The notes below the pieces were generated by a model. That model was not told where the DNA came from, ran no database searches, and saw only the letters and a program-made list of their open reading frames with translations. A program made the translations under genes and the position numbers. Source: Pontivivens marinum (GTDB taxonomy: Bacteria; Pseudomonadota; Alphaproteobacteria; Rhodobacterales; Rhodobacteraceae). Taken from it: 64,000 bases of DNA. The stretch lies in NCBI RefSeq assembly GCF_900231835.1, contig NZ_OCTN01000002.1:310001-374000 (forward strand). Reading direction: 5' to 3'. Of this stretch, positions 47,172 through 55,594 are shown piece by piece (position 1 is the first letter of the stretch; each line of letters starts with the position of its first letter).

Positions 47172-49631
47172 GTGGTTACACTCTTTATATGGTTGGCACG
47201 GATATTTCTGGGGCTGGGCGCGTTGTTCCTGCTGGCGCTGGCATTGGTCTGGTATTTGGCCAGCGGGTCGCTGCCGGAATATGACAATCGGGTCGAGGTT
47301 GCAGGCCTGACATCGCGCGTCGAAATTGTCCGCGATCGCAATGCCGTGCCCCATATCTTTGGTGAGACGAACGAGGACGTTTATTTCGGCCTTGGCTATG
47401 CCCACGCACAGGACCGGCTGTGGCAGATGACCATGCTACGCCGCACCGCGCAGGGCCGGTTGAGCGAGCTGTTTGGTGAGGCAACCTTTGATATCGATCT
47501 GCTGCTGCGCAATCTGGACCTGTACGGTGTCGCCCGTCAGATGGTCGCCAACCAAAGCGAGGAAACCCAAGCCGCCCTACGTGCCTATTCCGCCGGTGTG
47601 AACGCACGGCTGGGTGAGGTGCGTGAGGAGGCGCTGGGCCGTGGTTCGCCCGAATTCTTCCTGTTCTCGCGTGAAATTTCGCCGTGGACCCCGACGGATT
47701 CCATTGCTGTAAACCGCGTCATGGCGCTGCAACTGTCCGGCCATGCCGGATATGAGGTGCGCCGCGCCGAGCTGTCCCTGCTGCTGGACCCTGAGCGTTT
47801 GCGCGATGTCATGCCAGAGGCCCCGCGTCTAGCCACCGTTGGTCAGCCGGAATTTGCTGATTTGTTTGACATGCAGCCGTCGAACACCCCCCTGCCCGAA
47901 CGGCATGCTTTCGATCCGGTTCAGGATTACGGCATGGCGGGCGCGTCAAATGCTTGGGCGGTTGATGCCACGCGATCCGCCTCGGACAGCACATTGTTGG
48001 CCAGCGATCCGCATCTGGGGTTAAGCGCGCCCTCGGTCTGGATGTTGGCGCGGTTGGAGTTTCCAGATGGCGGCGCGATTGGTGGCACCATCCCCGGTAT
48101 TCCGGGCATTATCGCCGGCCGGAACGAGGATTTCGCGTGGGGCCTAACCACCGCCTATACCGACGATCAGGATCTATATATCGAGCGGTTGAACCCTGAC
48201 GATAGCTCGCAATATTTAACACCAGATGGTTATGCGCAGATCGAAACTCAGGACGTCCTGATCGGGGTTGGCGATGAGCCTGCGCGCACGGTAACACTGC
48301 GCCGCACACGCCATGGTCCGGTGCTGCCCGGAACCGCCTTTGGTGCGGACCGGATTACACCTCCGGGTCATATTGCGGCCCTTGCATGGACTGCGCTGGA
48401 CCCTTCGGACCGGTCGATGGACACGTTGATTGAGCTACAGCACGCTCGTAATATTTCCGAGGGGCGGGCCGCGCTGGAGGGCTTGATCGCCCCCAGCCAG
48501 AATTTCACCATGGCGGATGCAAACTCCGTCGCCTTTGTTGTGGGGGGCAAGGCACCGCTGCGTCAGGACACACATCAGGGCCAAGGGCGCATGCCTGTAC
48601 CCGGTTGGGTCGCGCAGAATGATTGGCAGGGCTATGTTCCTGCCGATCAGATGCCCGCCATTATCGACCCGCGATCCGGGATTGTCTTGAACACCAACAA
48701 CCGGACCACGGATCGTGAATTTCCCTACCATGTCAGTTTTGTCTGGGGCGATACACAGCGCATACAGCGCGCCCGTCGATTGCTGACGGAGCGTGAATTC
48801 CACACCGCTGACAGCTTTGTTGAGGCGCAAACCGATACGGTCAGCCAGACCGCGCGTATCCTGCTGCCCCTGATCGGGCGTGATCTGTGGTGGACCGGAT
48901 CGCCGGTTGAGGATGATGCCCTATCCCCCCTACGCCGCGTCGCATTGGAGCGCTTGGCCGAGTGGAATGGTGAGATGAACGAGCACGGGCCAGAGGGCCT
49001 AATCTACGCTGCGTGGGTGCGACATTTGCAGCGCAATTTGGTGCGCGATGATTTGGGCGGAGCTATGGCGGATCGAATGACGCGCTTGGAGCCGCTCTTC
49101 ATCGAGCGTGTTTTCCGCGATATCGACGGAGCCTCTGCATGGTGCGATATCACAACCTCGCAGGCGGTAGAGACCTGTTCCGACATGGCGCTGCGGGCGC
49201 TGAATGATGCGTTGGCCGAGCTGCGGGATAAGTACGGAGCCCGAGTGGAATCGTGGCAATGGGGGGATGCACATCTGGCCATGCAGGAGCATGAAGTTCT
49301 GGGCCGCATTCCGGGCGTCGCGCTGATCGCCTCCATCGTGCAGCCAACGGGTGGTGGGGATGACACCTTGATGCGGGGTCGCCTATCGGGCGAGCAGCCC
49401 AACCCCTACGCCAATGTGCATGCATCAGGCCTGCGATTTGTTGTGGATTTCGGTGATCCGGAAAACTCGCGCTACATCATTTCAACCGGTCAATCGGGGC
49501 ACCTGCTGTCGCGCCACTATGATGACCTGTCCGTTCTATGGCGTCGTGGTGAATACATCCCGATGAGCCTGAACGAGGAGCGCGCCCGTGCTGATGCAAT
49601 CGGGGTCACGGTACTGGCGCCACGCAGTTAA
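47172..49631 (+). CDS. Penicillin acylase family protein (Ntn hydrolase)
   Basis: An 819-residue enzyme with an N-terminal membrane anchor (residues 6-28), then a proenzyme that should self-cleave before the nucleophile Ser259 (GASNAWAVDATRS). The A-chain motifs VEIVRDRNAVPHIFGE and YAHAQDRLWQM, and B-chain LLASDPHLGLSAPSVW and GIVLNTNNRT, fit the family, which includes beta-lactam and acyl-homoserine-lactone acylases; the substrate here is unknown. The start is GTG 47172, with GGAG 7 bases before; the frame is open far upstream but overlaps the divergent gene. It ends at a strong bidirectional terminator. Confidence 0.9.
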   Translation: MVTLFIWLARIFLGLGALFLLALALVWYLASGSLPEYDNRVEVAGLTSRVEIVRDRNAVPHIFGETNEDVYFGLGYAHAQDRLWQMTMLRRTAQGRLSELFGEATFDIDLLLRNLDLYGVARQMVANQSEETQAALRAYSAGVNARLGEVREEALGRGSPEFFLFSREISPWTPTDSIAVNRVMALQLSGHAGYEVRRAELSLLLDPERLRDVMPEAPRLATVGQPEFADLFDMQPSNTPLPERHAFDPVQDYGMAGASNAWAVDATRSASDSTLLASDPHLGLSAPSVWMLARLEFPDGGAIGGTIPGIPGIIAGRNEDFAWGLTTAYTDDQDLYIERLNPDDSSQYLTPDGYAQIETQDVLIGVGDEPARTVTLRRTRHGPVLPGTAFGADRITPPGHIAALAWTALDPSDRSMDTLIELQHARNISEGRAALEGLIAPSQNFTMADANSVAFVVGGKAPLRQDTHQGQGRMPVPGWVAQNDWQGYVPADQMPAIIDPRSGIVLNTNNRTTDREFPYHVSFVWGDTQRIQRARRLLTEREFHTADSFVEAQTDTVSQTARILLPLIGRDLWWTGSPVEDDALSPLRRVALERLAEWNGEMNEHGPEGLIYAAWVRHLQRNLVRDDLGGAMADRMTRLEPLFIERVFRDIDGASAWCDITTSQAVETCSDMALRALNDALAELRDKYGARVESWQWGDAHLAMQEHEVLGRIPGVALIASIVQPTGGGDDTLMRGRLSGEQPNPYANVHASGLRFVVDFGDPENSRYIISTGQSGHLLSRHYDDLSVLWRRGEYIPMSLNEERARADAIGVTVLAPRS

Positions 49632-49642
49632 GCGCACAAAAA

Positions 49643-49672
49643 AGCCCGCCGCAAATACGATTGCGGCGGGCT
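49643..49672. terminator. Bidirectional terminator between the acylase gene and clpP
   Basis: A 12-bp perfect stem AGCCCGCCGCAA/TTGCGGCGGGCT with a 6-base loop. On the minus strand it is followed by six T residues (ideal for clpP); on the plus strand by GTATCATT. Confidence 0.9.
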
Positions 49673-49691
49673 GTATCATTCTGACGGCTGA

Positions 49692-50264
49692 TTAGCCCAG
49701 ATCGGCGCGGTTCGTAATTACGCGGTCCAGAATGCCGTATTCAATCGCCTCGGACGTATCCATCCAGTGATCGCGATCGATGTCCTTCATCACGCGCTCA
49801 ACAGGTTGACCGGTTGCATCGGCGATTGTGTGGGCAAGACGCTCACGCATCTTCTCGATCTGGCTGGCCTGAATAGTGATGTCCGTCACCTGACCGCCAA
49901 CACCGCCCGATGGCTGGTGGATCAGGAAGCGGGTGTTTGGCAGGCAAACGCGATCTTCCTTAGGTACGGACAGGAAGATATGCGTGCCGGCGCTGGCAAC
50001 CCAGCCGGTTCCGATGATACGAACCTTTGGCGTGATAAAGCGGATCACGTCGTGGATTGTATCGCCTGCCTCAACATGGCCGCCCTGCGAATTCAGGAAC
50101 AGGGTGATCGGCTCATCGCTTTCCTCGGCCATGGCCAGCAGTTGCGCGGTTACGCGCTTGGCCATTTTCTGGTCGATCCCCTCGCAGATGATGATCTGCC
50201 GGGATTTGAGGAGGCGGTCGGCCATTGGGTCGGATTGCTTGTCGTCTTTATTGTCATCGCTCAT
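49692..50264 (-). CDS. clpP: ClpP-type serine protease subunit
   Basis: A 190-residue ClpP-fold protein. The triad is visible as Ser91 (GWVASAGTHIF), His116 (FLIHQPSGGVGG) and an Asp in DIDRDHW (161-167). Compared with canonical ClpP (AASMGA), the nucleophile loop is altered to VASAGT, and no clpX or tig gene is adjacent, so it looks like the second, ClpP-like paralog found in many alphaproteobacteria rather than the main ClpP; this is inference. The start follows AGGAGG. It lies 70 bases downstream of sufS on the same strand. Confidence 0.88.
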   Translation of the reverse strand: MSDDNKDDKQSDPMADRLLKSRQIIICEGIDQKMAKRVTAQLLAMAEESDEPITLFLNSQGGHVEAGDTIHDVIRFITPKVRIIGTGWVASAGTHIFLSVPKEDRVCLPNTRFLIHQPSGGVGGQVTDITIQASQIEKMRERLAHTIADATGQPVERVMKDIDRDHWMDTSEAIEYGILDRVITNRADLG

Positions 50265-50334
50265 TGCGGCCTCCTGAAATGATGTCGCTCATAGGTGCGT
50301 AGCGCGGCCCGAATGGCAAGGGCCAGCGGGCATT

Positions 50335-51555
50335 TTACCCGAGTAGTCGGTGGCAAGTTTCCAGTGCATCGACCAGAACGTCCACCTCATCCACCGTATT
50401 ATACATGCCAAAGCTGGCGCGGCAGGTTGCGTTAACGCCCAGATGTTGCATCAGCGGCTGGCAGCAATGATGCCCTGCCCGCACGGCCACACCCTTTTGA
50501 TCCACAATGGTTGAGATGTCGTGCGGATGCGCGCCACCATCCATTGTGAACGAGAATATCGCGCCCTTATTCGCGGCTGTTCCCTGTAGGTTCAGCCAAT
50601 TCAAGGCACGGAATTTATCCTGCGCATAGTCGCGCAAGCTTGCCTCATGCGCGGCAATATTCGCCATGCCGATATTGGTCATATAATCGATGGCAGTGCC
50701 CAGACCGATCATCTGCACGATGCCGGGTGTTCCAGCCTCGAACGTATGGGGGGGATCGTTATAGGTGATCTCATCCCGCGTGACCGTGCGGATCATATCG
50801 CCGCCGCCCATAAAGGGGCGCATCTCGGCCATGCGCTCCGACTTGATCCAAACGGCACCGGATGCGGATGGGCCGTATAGCTTGTGGCCCGTGATGCAGT
50901 AGAAGTCAGCGCCCAGCGTCGTCAGATCAACCGGCATATGAACGCTGGCCTGCGAGCCATCGACCGCCAAGGGGATGCCCCGTGGTTTCAGGATTTCAGC
51001 AACCGCCGCGATATCCACTACTGTGCCTAGCACGTTGGACATATGGGTTAGAGCAACCAGCTTTGTGCGGTCGTTCAGCACCTCAACCACGCGGGCGGGG
51101 TCAAAGGAACCGTCGGCCTCGGGCTCCACCCAGACCAGCTTCACCCCCATGCGCTCGCGCAGGAAATGCCATGGGACGATATTTGCGTGATGCTCCATAA
51201 CGCTCAACACAATCTCATCCCCAGCGGTCAGGTTTTGCATCGCCCAGCCATAGGAAATCATGTTGAAACCATGGGTCGCACCGGTGTTGAAGATGATCTC
51301 CTCCTCCGCCACGCCCCCCAGGAAGCCCGCAATCTTGCCGCGCACCGCCTCGTAATTCTCCGTCGCGATGGTGGACAGCGTATGCAGCCCGCGATGCACA
51401 TTTGCATATTCGTGGGAATAGGCATGGCTGATCGCGTCAATCACCACCTGTGGTTTTTGCGCGCTGGCGCCATTATCAAGGTAGACCAGCGGCTTGCCAT
51501 TTACCTCACGAGAAAGGATCGGAAAATCGGCGCGGATAGACTGGATGTCATACAT
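50335..51555 (-). CDS. sufS: Cysteine desulfurase SufS
   Basis: SufS takes sulfur from cysteine as a persulfide for Fe-S assembly by SufBCD. It has 406 residues. The PLP lysine is Lys225 (TGHKLYGPS) and the persulfide cysteine is Cys378 in NATCRASF, preceded by RAGHHCCQP, all typical of class II desulfurases. The start at 51555 gives MYDIQSIRADFP; the frame runs on upstream without similarity. It is the last suf gene in this operon: no sufA, sufE or DUF59 gene follows before clpP. Confidence 0.95.
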   Translation of the reverse strand: MYDIQSIRADFPILSREVNGKPLVYLDNGASAQKPQVVIDAISHAYSHEYANVHRGLHTLSTIATENYEAVRGKIAGFLGGVAEEEIIFNTGATHGFNMISYGWAMQNLTAGDEIVLSVMEHHANIVPWHFLRERMGVKLVWVEPEADGSFDPARVVEVLNDRTKLVALTHMSNVLGTVVDIAAVAEILKPRGIPLAVDGSQASVHMPVDLTTLGADFYCITGHKLYGPSASGAVWIKSERMAEMRPFMGGGDMIRTVTRDEITYNDPPHTFEAGTPGIVQMIGLGTAIDYMTNIGMANIAAHEASLRDYAQDKFRALNWLNLQGTAANKGAIFSFTMDGGAHPHDISTIVDQKGVAVRAGHHCCQPLMQHLGVNATCRASFGMYNTVDEVDVLVDALETCHRLLG

Positions 51556-51627
51556 GGGGAATCCCTTCTGGCGCGGGCGCAGTGACCCACGTCGCAACAG
51601 GCGCTAGGCCCTGCGCGTCAGTAATGT

Positions 51628-52266
51628 TCAGATAAGTCCGGCGGAGCTGGCCGCAAGGGCGCCGATCAATGTCGCGACCGTCAAAACCGACAGCGCCAGA
51701 AAGATCGGAGCGAAGCGCATGCGCTGTGCCTCGGCCAAACCGGCTGCGATAAACCAGATGAACGGTATCAGGCTGATCCAATAGAGCGGTATCATATACC
51801 ACGATCCCGTTGGTGATGCCTCGCCGTGTGACGCGGCCAAGCCGACGGTTATCAGTGAGGCAAGCAGGCTGAACGGAGCGGCCACGAAGCCCCCCCAGAA
51901 CACGCCCGCGCGCGTATCGCGCCAACTGCCCGTGCCGCCCAGAATGCGCAGCGCGGATCCTGCGACCGCCGCAAAGACGTACATAATCGCCGTGCGCCCC
52001 ATCAGCATCAGCACCAACCACAGGCTGATCTGTAACGGAATTGGCGCGTCGGGATGCGGCACGATCACTGTTTTCAGCGTCCACGACAGGAACACAACGA
52101 TATCGGCCATCAGAACGTAAAACAGCAAACGCCCCTCGGCCGGATCCTCGCGGATCAAGCGACGGGTGGAGCGGCCCATATTGCGCCATGCATCCATGAT
52201 GCGCCATGCGAGGCCCGCATGTTCGTCCTCGAAGTGCCCATGTGTGATGTCGAATTCCTCGGGCAT
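51628..52266 (-). CDS. Yip1-type membrane protein in the suf operon
   Basis: A 212-residue protein with a cytosolic N-terminus (MPEEFDITHGHFEDEHAG...) and about five TM helices from residue 50 on. The layout resembles the bacterial Yip1 domain family (PF04893-like): TM helices with a GGTGSWRDTRAGVFWGGFVAAP segment containing the conserved Trp-Arg-Ala motif region. The function is unknown. It is the second of two such genes between sufD and sufS. Its stop is 72 bases before the sufS start. Confidence 0.75.
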   Translation of the reverse strand: MPEEFDITHGHFEDEHAGLAWRIMDAWRNMGRSTRRLIREDPAEGRLLFYVLMADIVVFLSWTLKTVIVPHPDAPIPLQISLWLVLMLMGRTAIMYVFAAVAGSALRILGGTGSWRDTRAGVFWGGFVAAPFSLLASLITVGLAASHGEASPTGSWYMIPLYWISLIPFIWFIAAGLAEAQRMRFAPIFLALSVLTVATLIGALAASSAGLI

Positions 52267-52335
52267 GTGTCTCGCTCCTGCTAACTGCAATGCAGCATGA
52301 CGCGGAATTTAGGTCAAATTCAGGCAAGGCCCGTC

Positions 52336-52935
52336 TCACGCCGTGATTCCGATTGTCAAAGCAGCGTAGATTCCCCCTAGGATCAACGCCATACCCAACA
52401 GTGTTGGCCATGAGCGTTTAAAGCCCTCCGCCTCGGCCAAGGAGCCGGACCAGACGTGTAGCAGGACGAATTGCATAGCCAGCCCGATGAGGAAGCTTGC
52501 CTCAAACAACCACGTCGCCCCCGTCACAACACCCGCCGCCAACACGATACCCGAGAGCAGCGCAAGCGGTGTCACCGTCAGAAGCGCCCAGAACAGCGCA
52601 AGCCGCGTGGTCGCCCAGCTGCCAACACCGCCAAAGGCACGTGCGATCAAATGGCTGATCGGCGCCGCAATCAGGCCCGCAACTGCCATCGCAACAGCGC
52701 CGATTGCCACCTGAAAGAACCGCGCCGCCATCATTGCAGCAGCCGGTTCCGAGCCAGGGTCATTCGTCAGACCGCCCTGCATCATCGCACTGGGAAGGTT
52801 GCCGATGGACAGCAAAATACCCGCGATCAGGATGAAGGTCAGCGCGCGACCGTCAATGTCGCCCTCGTTCATCTGATCACGCATAACGCCGCGCGGGTTT
52901 CCCCACGCAGCGAAAATACGGCCTGTCGTGCTCAT
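52336..52935 (-). CDS. Yip1-type membrane protein in the suf operon (first copy)
   Basis: A 199-residue protein with a cytosolic N-terminus and about five TM helices (starting LTFILIAGILLSIGNLP). The segment FGGVGSWATTRLALFWALLTVTP parallels GTGSWRDTRAGVFWGGFVAAP in the next gene, so the two are probably distant paralogs. It starts 5 bases after the sufD stop and is clearly in the suf transcript. A role in Fe-S assembly has not been shown to my knowledge. Confidence 0.75.
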   Translation of the reverse strand: MSTTGRIFAAWGNPRGVMRDQMNEGDIDGRALTFILIAGILLSIGNLPSAMMQGGLTNDPGSEPAAAMMAARFFQVAIGAVAMAVAGLIAAPISHLIARAFGGVGSWATTRLALFWALLTVTPLALLSGIVLAAGVVTGATWLFEASFLIGLAMQFVLLHVWSGSLAEAEGFKRSWPTLLGMALILGGIYAALTIGITA

Positions 52936-52940
52936 CCGCC

Positions 52941-54236
52941 TCAGCCTGCGCTGTGCCGGTCGAGCCAGCCAGCGATACGGCCGCGCACATCATCGGCGAT
53001 TGCCTCGTCGGCGATTTCCTGAACGGCCTCATCCATGAAGGCTATGACCAGCATGTTCTGCGCCGCAGCCCGTGGAACACCACGGCTGAGCAGATAGAAC
53101 AGGCCGGTCTCGTCCAGACCACCGCTGGTGGAACCATGCGAACAGATCACGTCATCCGCGTAGATTTCCAGCTCGGGCTTGGCGAGGAAGTTAACCTCAT
53201 CATCCAGCAGCAAACCCTGACTAATCTGATAGCCATCGGTTTTCTGCGCGCCCTTTTTCACGAGAATCTTGCCCTGAAACACACCGGTTGCGCCGGATTT
53301 CAGGACTTTCTTAAAGACCTGACGGCTCTCGCAGTTCACGGCATCATGGGTGACGAAAACGGTATCGTCGTTGTGGAAATCACCCTCACCCATGCAGGTT
53401 CCGGCAACATGCGCGGCAGCATCATCGCCAGTGAATTCAACAACTTGCTCGTTACGGGTCAGCACGCCATTCATCGCCAAAGTAAACGACTTGTAGGTGC
53501 TGCGTGCGCCAAGGCGGGCAAACATCGCGGTAAAGACCTGACGGTCGTGATCGCGCCCCTGAGTGCGAACGTGATGCAATGCGCCGTCATCCGCGATGTC
53601 GATCTCGAACACCGTGTTGCAACGTGCTGCAATCGTTCCGCTTTCCAGAATGGTCAGCGAGGCGCCTGCATCAACCTTTACCAGATTGCGCATAACCGCA
53701 TCCGAGGTTGCCGACGTTTGCACATAGTTGAACCGAACCGGACGCGCCACAACCTGCGTCGCGCGCAGGACAAAGCCCTCGGTCGCGACGGCGGTGTTGA
53801 GCATAGTCAGCTCACGCGGGACCGGATTCTGGCCCGCTTCCTCAAGCACACCGAACACGTCCTTTGCCCAATGGATATCTGTGCTCAGTGCATCGGCCAG
53901 AGTTTGAATCTCCAACCCTTCACCCGCCAGATCGCCCGATTGCGCCGGATCAAAAACACCGTCCACAAAGGTCAGGACCAGCGCGTCAGCATCCGCAAAG
54001 GAGGCTGCCTCATCCGCAGCAAGCGGTGTGGACACAGCAGGTTCGTTGCTGACGAAACCGGTCGGGTTCGTGAACGACCAATATTCATCGCGACGCTGTG
54101 GTGCCCCGACAGTCGAAAGACGGGCGCGCGCCGAAGCACGAGCCGCATCTGCCCAGCCCGAAGCAGAGGGTGCAGCCGCGTGGCGCGACAGCATCCCATC
54201 CGTTGGGGCCAGCTTTTTTGCCTTAACCGAAACCAT
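52941..54236 (-). CDS. sufD: Fe-S assembly scaffold subunit SufD
   Basis: SufD pairs with SufB in the SufBC2D complex on which Fe-S clusters form. It has 431 residues: variable N-terminal helices, then the beta-helix core and the conserved C-terminal part IYADDVICSHGSTSGGLDETGLFYLLSRG. It starts with a 1-base TAATG overlap on the sufC stop. A long open frame on the opposite strand (52953-54359) is a codon-bias shadow. Confidence 0.94.
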   Translation of the reverse strand: MVSVKAKKLAPTDGMLSRHAAAPSASGWADAARASARARLSTVGAPQRRDEYWSFTNPTGFVSNEPAVSTPLAADEAASFADADALVLTFVDGVFDPAQSGDLAGEGLEIQTLADALSTDIHWAKDVFGVLEEAGQNPVPRELTMLNTAVATEGFVLRATQVVARPVRFNYVQTSATSDAVMRNLVKVDAGASLTILESGTIAARCNTVFEIDIADDGALHHVRTQGRDHDRQVFTAMFARLGARSTYKSFTLAMNGVLTRNEQVVEFTGDDAAAHVAGTCMGEGDFHNDDTVFVTHDAVNCESRQVFKKVLKSGATGVFQGKILVKKGAQKTDGYQISQGLLLDDEVNFLAKPELEIYADDVICSHGSTSGGLDETGLFYLLSRGVPRAAAQNMLVIAFMDEAVQEIADEAIADDVRGRIAGWLDRHSAG

Positions 54237-54991
54237 TATGCCACCTCGGCCAGAATGTCGGCATATCCGTTTTGCTCAACCTCAAGCGCCAGCTCGGGCC
54301 CACCGGTTTTCACGATGCGGCCATTGGCCATGATGTGCACGACGTCAGGCTTAATGTGATCCAGCAGGCGCTGGTAGTGGGTGATGACGAGGAAGGCACG
54401 CCCCTCATCCCGCAGCGCGTTCACGCCCTCGGACACCAGTTTCATTGCGTCAACGTCCAGACCAGAATCTGTTTCGTCGAGGATGCACATCTTTGGCTCA
54501 AGCATCGCCATTTGCAGGATCTCGTTGCGCTTCTTCTCACCACCCGAGAAACCTACGTTTACCGGACGTTTTAGCATATCGGCGTCGATTTTCAGGCTCT
54601 TTGCCTTCTCACGCACAACCTTCAGGAATTCACCTGCGGTCAGCTCCTCCTCGCCACGCGCCTTACGCTGTGCATTCACAGCGGTGCGCAGGAAGGTCAT
54701 ATTGCCAACGCCGGGGATTTCCACGGGGTATTGGAAGGCAAGGAACAGGCCCTCGGATGCGCGCTCCTCCGGCTCCATGTCCAGAATGTCGGCACCGGAC
54801 AGCGACGCGGAACCGTCGGTGACCTCGTAGCCGTCACGACCGGCCAGAACGTAGCTGAGCGTGGATTTGCCCGAACCGTTCGGCCCCATGATCGCGTGGA
54901 CTTTGCCAGCCTCAACCGTCAGGTTCACACCCTTGAGGATGACCTTGTCTTCTTCTTCAAGTTTTACGTGCAGGTTCTTGATATCAAGCAT
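54236..54991 (-). CDS. sufC: Fe-S assembly ATPase SufC
   Basis: SufC is the ABC-type ATPase of SufBC2D. The 251-residue product has Walker A GPNGSGKS (36-43), Q-loop FLAFQYPVEIPG, the SufC-typical signature FSGGEKKRNEI and Walker B MCILDETDSGLDVDA. ATG 54991 is used; an adjacent ATG at 54994 is equally placed behind AGGA. Its start overlaps the end of the small membrane-protein gene upstream by about 8 bases. Confidence 0.96.
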   Translation of the reverse strand: MLDIKNLHVKLEEEDKVILKGVNLTVEAGKVHAIMGPNGSGKSTLSYVLAGRDGYEVTDGSASLSGADILDMEPEERASEGLFLAFQYPVEIPGVGNMTFLRTAVNAQRKARGEEELTAGEFLKVVREKAKSLKIDADMLKRPVNVGFSGGEKKRNEILQMAMLEPKMCILDETDSGLDVDAMKLVSEGVNALRDEGRAFLVITHYQRLLDHIKPDVVHIMANGRIVKTGGPELALEVEQNGYADILAEVA

Positions 54992-55241
54992 CATTTTTAT
55001 CCTCAGAAGTCTTATTGTATGGGGCGTCCAGCTCCGGATCGTAGTCGTAAAATCCGAACAGCTTGCCCAGAAAGCCGTGAATGACATGGAAGCCCGCAGT
55101 GAAAATCGCGGTCTTCATCAGGGACCAGAGCGCCAGCGCAAAGGTCGTGCGTGTTGTTGCCTCGAACCACAGGTCCGAGAAAAAGCTCATGCAGAAATAG
55201 ACGAGCGCCGCGATGATCGTGGCGGGGATATAGTGTTTCAT
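54984..55241 (-). CDS. Small suf-operon membrane protein of unknown function
   Basis: An 85-residue protein with two hydrophobic helices (YIPATIIAALVYFCMSFF and TFALALWSLMKTAIFTAGFHVIH) and a charged tail (GFYDYDPELDAPYNKTSEDK). It overlaps the sufC start by 8 bases and the preceding AT-rich ORF by 4 bases (ATGA), so it is translated within the suf message. I do not recognise a named family. Its place between sufB and sufC suggests a link to Fe-S assembly or membrane localisation, without direct evidence. Confidence 0.7.
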   Translation of the reverse strand: MKHYIPATIIAALVYFCMSFFSDLWFEATTRTTFALALWSLMKTAIFTAGFHVIHGFLGKLFGFYDYDPELDAPYNKTSEDKNDA

Positions 55242-55594
55242 GTGTCCACCGTAAGGCGATCCGCTAGCCCAATCACCGACGGAAGGTGTGCGTAGGCTTC
55301 TTCATTACTAAAAATAGCCCTTGCGGAAATAAGGCACATACGCTGTGCCTCATACGCATTAACTATTGATCCATCAGGATCGCCGAGATTGCTCTCAATT
55401 ACAAAAGATGCAAATCCTGCACACCGTATCTTAAAGAACGGCGCCCAAAAACTATCCTTATTCAGAAAAACAAATTCCGAGAAATTACCTGCATTTATTT
55501 CACTACTGAACTTATACGAATAAATGCCATTCAAATCACTCACAATTTGATCATGTAGCTCCCTATGCTCATCAAAATGGTCGTTACCACCCAT
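55238..55594 (-). CDS. AT-rich orphan ORF inserted in the suf operon
   Basis: A 118-residue soluble protein beginning [16 protein letters not shown], with no TM segment and no motif I recognise. Its ATG overlaps the sufB TGA (TGATG) and its stop overlaps the next ORF (ATGA), so both junctions are coupled. By hand count 55261-55594 is about 42% GC, and 55441-55560 about one third, far below the flanking suf genes, which points to recent acquisition. A toxin/immunity-like or other mobile cargo origin is possible but unproven. The intact frame and precise overlaps argue that it is expressed. Confidence 0.65.
   Translation of the reverse strand: MGGNDHFDEHRELHDQIVSDLNGIYSYKFSSEINAGNFSEFVFLNKDSFWAPFFKIRCAGFASFVIESNLGDPDGSIVNAYEAQRMCLISARAIFSNEEAYAHLPSVIGLADRLTVDT

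Noticed and set aside
51548-52411. 287-codon open frame in a second minus-strand frame over the Yip1-type gene
   Set aside because: It overlaps the sufS start and reads as Arg/Gly-rich sequence without TM segments, unlike the membrane-protein frame.
52953-54359. 468-codon open frame antisense to sufD
   Set aside because: A shadow of sufD and the end of sufC; low-complexity translation without family features.
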